Assembly (NCBI GenBank): GCA_029844215.1 | Contig: CM056740.1 | Coordinates: 23,727,873-23,791,872 of the forward strand | Source: Przewalskia tangutica | Lineage: Eukaryota > Streptophyta > Magnoliopsida > Solanales > Solanaceae | Reading direction: 5' to 3' | DNA length: 64,000 nucleotides | In this document: positions 57,258-64,000 of the stretch, piece after piece | Numbering within the stretch: position 1 is the first letter of the stretch | How the letters are laid out: each line of letters opens with the position of its first letter | The notes under the pieces: model-generated | What the model was told of the DNA's origin: nothing | The model's input: the letters and a program-made list of their open reading frames with translations, nothing else | Database searches by the model: none | Made by a program: the position numbers and the translations under genes

Positions 57258-58808
57258 TGTTACACCCCGTATTTTCAGGACATGTTTTAAGAACGTACGT
57301 GAGAATTTCAAATGTTAAGATTTGAGACTTGTAAAAATTTATCGGAATTATGAAATTGTCGGAAAACGTAATATTGTGACGAATGGGAGGGCGACACGTG
57401 TCACCCCCCCTTGTTGTTGCCTTGGACGAAAATGTCATGGCCAAAATGGTCATTGACCATAGTCTTGGATGACTAAGTCTTGCAAGTAGTGAGCTTGAGA
57501 TTCTTGACTAAGTCAAAGGACCCACTAGGCTTGATATTTAATAAGAGCTCATCCAAACCACCCATTTGGTTGCATCTTGACCCTCTATTGCACTATATAA
57601 TACTACTAGTAGCAAGACTAAGTCCAACACTTAGAAAATTTTCACAAAAATTTGAAGAACTCCAATCTTTGCTCTCGGGTTCAAGGCTTTTGAAAAGAAA
57701 AAAAATTTGTTTCTTGTCCATTAAGCTCCACACTTTAAACCAAGGTTCTTGAGTGTATTGTAAGCATATCTCAATAGAAAAATCTCGGAAAAAGATAGTT
57801 TTCGGGTTAGTCGCAAAGCGAAAACCTAGTTGTTTTTCTAGGTTTTGTTTGGAAGTTTGAAGGAAATTTGTTGGTATTGTTCTAAGGGTCTCAAATAGCG
57901 GATTGAAGTGTCTTGAAGCAGCTCTAAGTTGCTAAGGAGCGACTTCGGATTTGGAGTTGGATTAAGATTCGTTGAGGTATAATCTTGTCTCTTAATAGTG
58001 TTACAAGATTATATATATATTGTTGTTGTTAGCTTTACATGTTGCTAGCATGAAGTTGATATGTTGAAGTTTATAAGTATTATGGATTGCTTGTAGCCTT
58101 AAATCCGAAATGTAATGTAAGCCATGTGAAGTTGGATTACAATTTGGTCGTTTACTAGAATCGTCGCATGTTACTTACTTGAAGATTATAGTAGTATAAT
58201 CGATTGCGACTTGATATCATGTTATGCTAACAATTTGGATTGAAATGGAAATTGGATAAGAATTGGTATTGTTGTATTCAATATGGCCGAAATTGGACTA
58301 GTAGTTGTATTAGTTTGATATCTATTGTGGGGCGGAATTTTACACGTCTAGTAGGCGTGTAATCCCCTATTGTTGATTGCATTATTTGGGCCTTAAATGT
58401 GGCGTGTTTGGTTATTGTATTCGGCCTTGAAAAAGGTGGCAAAGTAAGTAGAAACAAAGGAGGTGCTGTCCGATTTTCCGTAGAATTTAGAGACTTTACA
58501 CTTATAATATTCTACGTTGAAGTAAGGCGTTAATAGACTTATTGTGGATATTATAGGTTGACATACTACGGGCGGTGTCACGACCCGAACCCGGGCCCGT
58601 GACTGGTGCCTTACCCCGGGCACCCTAGTGATACAACATCAGAGAAAAACCAGCGGAAATAAAAACTCATGAAAGAAAACAGTGAAATAAGAAAACAGGC
58701 TAACCCAAACGGTTACCTTTTTGCACATAAATGAAAACTTGAACAGTTACATCCTTACACACTCTACCCACAACAGTGCTACAGACCTCTAAGAATTTTA
58801 AAACCATA

Positions 58809-58977
58809 ATGACGGGACAGGGCCCCGCCATGCCCCTGAATAAACAAAAGACTACAACTTCAGGGAACCGTACCACAGTATAAGCTTCCGGAGATATGGA
58901 GCTTTCCGAGAATCGAACAACGATCCTAAGAGTGCGGATCGGCAAGCTATGTACCTCAACCTGCGGCATGAACGCAG
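58809..58977 (-). promoter_or_regulatory. Four-hairpin cassette, solo LTR G
   Basis: In plus-strand order: ATGACGGG/CCCGCCAT (58809-58831), AAGCTTCC/GGAGCTTT type (about 58882-58906), GATCCT/GGATC (58922-58940), CTGCG/CGCAG around GCATGAA (58961-58977). The first stem has a G-U-type wobble relative to F. Confidence 0.7.
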
Positions 58978-59209
58978 CCCCCGGGAGAGGTCGATAACAG
59001 TACCAAGTATGTGAATCGAAAATATCGTAAATGAAATCATAATAGTCTATATAAAGCGAGACATGTATGATAACCAAACTACAAAGACTACAACATATAA
59101 GCAGTCATATCAAGATAGGGACTCATGCCCGTGAAATCATCACTCAAATACAACCCGGGAATTTAACCCGCACAATGGCCACATGCCCCGGCATCTCACC
59201 TCGGTATAA

Positions 59210-59610
59210 GCATGGCCCTGGAACCGTCCTAGTGGGCTCATACCCGTGGACCATCCAACGTGTCGGTATGCCCAAAGGAGATAACAAGATAACAATCCCT
59301 GTGGAAGCATACCCGTGGGCTACCCAACGTGTCAGTATGTCCAAACAACTAACAAAACAATACTCACTGTGGAAGCATACCCGTGGGCTACCCAACGTGT
59401 CAGTATGTCCAATCACATTACAAGATACTACTCACTGTGGAAGCATACCCGTGGGCTACCCAACGTGTCAGTATGTCCAAACTAATAACGAGATAACACT
59501 CCTAATGGAAGCATACCCGTGGGCTACCCAGCGTGTCAGTATGTCCAAGAGGATCGATGTAGTGGAAACATACCCGTGGGCTACCCAGCGTGTCAGTATG
59601 TCCATCAATC
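59210..59610 (-). repeat. LTR minisatellite, family G
   Basis: Six units of about 55-68 bp containing GGAAGCATACCCGTGGGCTA, CCCAACGTGTCAGTATGTCC and a variable AAACTAATAACGAG-type spacer. Because the spacer lacks stops, the array leaves a 218-codon open frame on the plus strand, which I do not regard as a gene. Confidence 0.9.
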
Positions 59611-62600
59611 AACCAGATAGCCAGCCCCCATCGAGAGGCTCGGTAGCACACAATCAAACACTTGCACAAACAAAGGCTATCACAACAAGCATAGGCAGTT
59701 ACACACAACTCAAGGTACTTTAAACACTTCTTAGCACACGTCAAGTATACCAACAAACCCCAAGTAACTAACCCCTTTAAGATCAAGGTACTCCTACCTT
59801 TTATCACCAAGCCACTTATGTTTTTCCATCACAAGGAGTTCAATATTTGAAAACAAGTTACTTCTTTTTTCCCCAAAAATCAAGTTACCAATCTAAATCC
59901 AATAATGAATTCATTTCTTTATTTTCCATAAAGTCGTTATAACTAACTTCCCATAAAGCTTATTATAACACTTTATGTTTTTAAAAACACGTCAAGACAA
60001 AATCATGCCTTTCTTTTAAACCAAAACACTTTAAATTCTTAAGTCTCTTTTCTTTTGAAATCAACAAACCATTCTTTTACCTACATAAGGTGGTTATAAC
60101 AAACTTCCCATAAAGCCGTTATAACACTTTATGTTTTAAACCAACCAATTACAACTATAAGCCCTTATGAGACCAAGAGGGCTTATTCTTTAACCACCGA
60201 GTACTTATTACTAACGAATAAGATTTTCCTACTTTTTCAAACAATCAAGACCCTTACACTTCATATCAAGTCAAGGCACAACAAGGGAAATCAAATTCCT
60301 TTAACACACGTGCATCTACTGCACTATATATTTCACAAATAGTCATGCTGAAGAGGATAGGAAGAATCACATACCTCGCGACGATTGTCGACAATAAGCA
60401 AAATGCTCCACGGTACTTCCCCCCTTAAGTAGAATATGCTACCGTAGTACTTCAATCCTATAAGGGTCATAAAACGTCTATCAATCTCTAGCTTCGAACG
60501 TAGAATAACTAAGTGCAAGGTCCCTACATTCTACGGAAAGTCGGACATCACTTCCTTTGTTTTTACTTACTATGCCACCTCTTTCAAGGCCGAATTTCAA
60601 TAACCAACGCCACATTTAAGGCACACAATTCAGCTAACCACAAAGGGGATTACACGCCTTTACAGGACGCGTAAAATTCCGCCCCACAATGATACAAAAT
60701 AACCCAATAATTTCCATGCCATTCTTGGCCAACCATAAACCAATCCTAAACCCCTTTCCAACTCTTTTCAACTATAACAGCCTCAGGCTCAATTCTAAAC
60801 TACTAAAATATAACAGCCTCAGACTCAATTCTAAACTACTAAAATATAACAAGTATAACTCAAATCCAAGAGGAGGGGAAACTTTTACCTTTGGAGAAAC
60901 CCACAAAAGCCCCTTTCTTTCTTCTTTTCCGTCAAACTCGTCTACCAGCGCTTCCTACAAGTTTACCCACACTTTTCCTTCTTGCCGCCGCTCCAACAGT
61001 TTCCTCTTAAGCTAGGTTTTCTTCAAAAAAACTAGAGAGAAGGGAGAGGGTTTTTCTTGGGAGGGTTTTGAGATGGAATGGCCAAGTCTTCCAAGACTTG
61101 GCCCTAAAATAGGACCACTTTCTGGTCAAAAGGATGGGAGGGACACTTGTCACCCTCCCATAGGCTCTTTTTCGAAAATATCCCCTGATTTCACCTTTCT
61201 CGAGAAAAATTCCGCTCGGCGCCGGTGTTTCCACTTCCGAAAAGTTCCAGCATTCCGGCCGCGCTGCAACCCCGCGACTCCCAAGACAACCGCGCGCTGC
61301 CTCAGATTCGGCCGCGCGCTGCACTTCGAACCGAAATCGCTGTTTGCCTGACTGCGCACCTAACTTGTAACATCCATAACTTTCGATCCCGGTGTCCTAT
61401 CGACGAGTGGTTTGTTGCGTTGGGACCTAGATTTAACGAACTACACACTAGGCTTTTAAAACACCTTGAAATTCTTAACAACTGGGGTACAACACTCCAA
61501 GGTAAACTCAAAATCCGTCCAACACATGTTTGTCCACTTATCTTTCCACTTTCAAGTCCTATACTCCTTGGTATGTTCTTATCTTATCTTCTTGAATTTA
61601 CGGGGTGTAACATGCGGGATATTGTACTTGGCAAGTGGATTGGCCCGAAGAGGTATGTAGAACTTTTCCTATCTTTTGAGCATGACTAGTTACACGTATA
61701 TAGTACGGTAGACGTACAAGACCTTGTTATCCTTTACTAGTTTTATGAATAGCCAAGTCGGGTGAGTTAGGAGATTAACTCGCTTCTTTGAAAGTATAAA
61801 GGATGTCTTAAGTTTTATTAAAGTTAAGGGACTTGAAGAGTTTTAAAGTATGTGATACTTGTTCCGTTTTAAACGTATAAGTCCCTTGGATAGGAAATTG
61901 TATTTGGCTAATGTATAAAGTGAATATAACGACTTTATGGGAAGTTGGTTATATTTGCTTTATGGAAAGATAAAATGACTTGATTGTAATGAAAAGACAA
62001 TTTGATTTTAAGGCATCAATTGCCTAAGGTTTTATAAGAAAAGGAGTCACTTGATTTAGAAACCTAACTTTATTTCTAAAGGTATTGTGACTTGTCTTGA
62101 AAAGAAATTTTGACTTGATACTACGGTTAATAGTATCTTGGAAGTTTTATATGAAAGAAAGTCATTTTTAAAAGAGTGGAAGTATGTAGTACTTTGGGTT
62201 AAATTTCCGGATCTTTAAAAAAGACATGTTAGTGCCTTAAGTAAACTAAATTGAGAGTGTATGTGAACAAGAATAATAAGAAGTTAGGGGATTCTTAACT
62301 TGCTTATATATTGTATGATAGCCGGTTTTGTGCTAGTGGTATATTATTCATTACGGGGTCATTCCCCGGGTTTGTGGCATTTGCATATTCCGTGGATTTG
62401 CTACCCACGATGCGAGGAATACCTCATGCGAGTCCGCAAGGGCTTATGCGGGTGAAATAGTCCCATGCGGTAGTCACGCCTATGCGAGGAATACCTCATG
62501 CGAGTCCGTAAGGGCTTATGCGGGTGAAATAGTCCCATGCGAGGAATACCTCATGCGGGTCCACACGACCTATGCGGGTGAAATAGTCCCAGGAGTAGGG

Positions 62601-62936
62601 TTGCTTAATGATACTGCGGGCGGGTGGCCCCGCTTTGATCGTGAGCTTCCTATTTTATATTGTAAGTATACTACTATTTACTCTCATTGTTAGTAAGGCA
62701 CAGTGTACTGTAATTTGATTATCATACATGTCTCCGGCTTTGTTTTAAACTATGATGTAATTACAGTATTTTCCAGTTTTACATACTTAGTACATATTGT
62801 GTACTGACCCCCGTCCTCGGGGGCTGCGTTCATGCCGCAGGTAGGGGTAAACAGGTGGTGGATCCTCATTCTTAGGATCACTTATCAGACGTCAGAAGAT
62901 CCATTTCTCCGGAGGCTTGTATCTTTTGGTACAGTC

Positions 62937-64000
62937 TGTTACACCCCATAATTTCCAAGAGGATGAGATGAGAACGTACGAAAGGAAATAAGATTCGAAG
63001 TTGGAAAAAGAAAAAAAAACATTGGCAGAATATTTTTTGGACAGTTTTTCAGTCAACTTGGAAGCAGTATATCTCCTAGTATAATTGGGGTTTTTAGGTG
63101 TTTCGAAAGCCTAATATGAAGTTTATTGAGTCTAGTTTCCAACGCAACAAACCGCTCGTCAATAGGACATCGGAGTAGAAAGTTATGGACGTTACAAGAT
63201 CGGCTGACAGAACAGACAGGGTCAGGCGCCGCGGCGCCGGAAAGCCTGAAATTGTCTGAAATTGCAGAGCCGCGGCGCCGGCTGCAGGGCCGCGGCGCCG
63301 GGGCGGGATTTTTTGCGGAAATGGGGTAAAAATAGAAGATATTTGTTGTAAAGGACCCCTGGGTGGGTGACAAGTGTCCCCCCAACTTGTGGAACAAGAT
63401 AAAGGCTATATAAGACATGTCTTGCTAGATTTAAATCATTTGCAAGACTTCACCCAAATCTTCTCTTCTCTTCTCTCTCAAATGGTTAAAACCCTAGGCC
63501 TAAATGAGATTTTTGGAAAGGCAACAAGAAGGAAATATGTTGACAAGCTTGTAGGGGGTTAGTAGAGATGATTTTAGCGGGAAGAAGAATTTCAAAAAGA
63601 GGAGCTAAAGTTGCTAAGGATCGACTTGTAATCTTGGATCATTTTTGGGCTAAATGAGGTATAATCTTCGTCTTACTTTTGTAATTGAAGATTCCATGTT
63701 ATTATAAGTTAGAAATGATCATGTGATATGTGTTATGAAGATTGATAAGTGTTATGGAAATTTGGAAGCTAAAATCCGAAAATGACATGTTAAGCCATTT
63801 GAAATTGAAATACAATTTGGTCGATAATTAGAATCGTCGCATGTTACTTACTTGAAGATTATAGTAGTTATAATCAATTGCGACTTGATATCATGTTATG
63901 CTAACAACTTGGATTGAAATGGAAATTGAATAAGAATTGGTATTGTTGCATCTCAATGTGGCCGAATTGGACTAGTAGTTTGTATTAGTTTGATATTTAT
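62937..64000 (+). repeat. LTR H, first 1.06 kb (cut by window end)
   Basis: Starts TGTTACACCCCATAATTTCC inside E's cassette. Shares with F the stretch CGGAGTAGAAAGTTATGG, then box GGGTGACAAGTGTCCCCC (63364-63381), TATATAAG (63407-63414) and a donor-like GAGGTATAATC (about 63656). From about 63770 it resembles E's LTR (GAATCGTCGCATGTTACTTA). Left target-copy candidate is CAGTC (62932-62936). Confidence 0.82.
63407..63414 (+). promoter_or_regulatory. TATA box of LTR H
   Basis: TATATAAG about 30 bp after the palindromic box, the closer spacing also seen in F. Confidence 0.6.

Larger units (their letters stand above)
58576..61612 (-). repeat. Solo LTR G (3.04 kb)
   Basis: Minus strand from TGTTACACCCCG at 61612 to GGGTCGTGACA at 58576, no internal domain. 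Flanked by GGCGG (58571-58575) and TGCGG (61613-61617), a 5-bp duplication with one change; E's other LTR has the empty site ACGGGCGGGATATT (about 11147). Contains box GGGACACTTGTCACCC (about 61138-61156), palindrome 61080-61103, minisatellite 59210-59610 and a well-preserved hairpin cassette (58809-58977). It arose by LTR-LTR recombination of a full element, by definition of a solo LTR. Confidence 0.9.
57258..62936 (+). repeat. Element E 3' LTR, split by solo LTR G and by H
   Basis: 57258-58575 continues at 61613-62936, up to where H enters. It matches 9828-12465 of the 5' LTR. Box 57389-57407, TATA 57594-57601, minisatellite 62405-62595, first two hairpins of the cassette at 62824-62840 (CTGCG/CGCAG) and 62861-62879 (GATCCT/AGGATC). 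The remaining LTR lies beyond H, outside the window. Confidence 0.9.
9828..64000 (+). mobile_element. Element E: gypsy (chromovirus-like) retrotransposon, expanded by nested insertions, right end outside window
   Basis: LTR(E) at 9828-12724 and at 57258 onwards are near-identical where they can be compared (for example 9828-10700 with 57258-58130). Between them lie a PBS, a gag unit, the F tandem chain with its insertions, an integrase C-terminal half and a PPT. Protease, RT and RNase H are absent. The target was the copia element (left duplication candidate GAATG, 9823-9827). The 3' LTR is cut by solo LTR G and by H and continues beyond the window. Confidence 0.8.

Noticed and set aside
59067..59723. 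218-codon open frame on the plus strand
   Set aside because: It is the translation of the G minisatellite in the antisense orientation of an LTR; the product is a repeated 'WKHTRGLPNVS'-type peptide with no family resemblance and depends on the absence of stops in the repeat unit.

Overview
This window is intergenic heterochromatin from a flowering plant, built almost entirely of nested LTR retrotransposons. I find no host gene, rRNA, tRNA gene or CRISPR array. Evidence for a plant: gypsy and copia elements with a primer-binding site of the TGGTATCAGAGC type (initiator-Met tRNA), multi-kilobase LTRs that open TGTTAYACCCC, and a 5'-truncated plant-type LINE. The wording of the gypsy integrase and copia polyprotein fits an asterid such as a Solanaceae species, but that is only a guess from family resemblance.

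Layout, outermost shell first. A minus-strand Ty1/copia element (7059-9827) is the oldest layer. On its left it is broken by element A, a minus-strand long-LTR gypsy-type element (1-7058, left LTR cut by the window edge). On its right it is broken by element E, a plus-strand gypsy element whose 5' LTR is 9828-12724, whose integrase end is 55827-57080, and whose 3' LTR starts at 57258 and runs off the window. Between the two halves of E lies a tandem chain: LTR(E)-gag-LTR(F1)-gag-LTR(F2)-gag-LTR(F3)-integrase(E)-LTR(E). The chain carries further insertions: a LINE in F1 (15922-17096), element B (minus, 20952-29925) in F2, element C (plus, 34355-43314) in the third gag unit, and element D (plus, 45732-54974) in F3. 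A solo LTR G (58576-61612) and the start of another LTR, H (62937 to the end), sit in E's 3' LTR.

B, C and D have LTRs of about 3.4-3.5 kb around only about 2.1-2.2 kb of internal DNA with gag and no pol. The F units have LTRs of about 3.15 kb around about 1.75 kb of gag-only DNA. These are LARD-like non-autonomous elements. E is related to them through its LTR 3' half, PBS, gag and PPT region, so the inferred relationship is an E-type autonomous lineage mobilising gag-only relatives. A still carries a decayed integrase piece and may be an intermediate.

The most interesting signals are regulatory or structural and recur across LTR families: (1) a cassette of four consecutive inverted repeats in about 170 bp near the LTR 3' end; (2) an ACGT- or ACTTGT-centred palindrome upstream of the TATA box; (3) a hairpin just upstream of the polypurine tract; (4) a family-specific minisatellite at one fixed LTR position; (5) donor- and acceptor-like sites bracketing a leader of nearly 3 kb. 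All reading frames are broken. Many differences between copies are CAG/CGA-type swaps or one-base losses in CNG-rich DNA while AT-rich parts stay almost identical, so part of the decay may be consensus error rather than biology.
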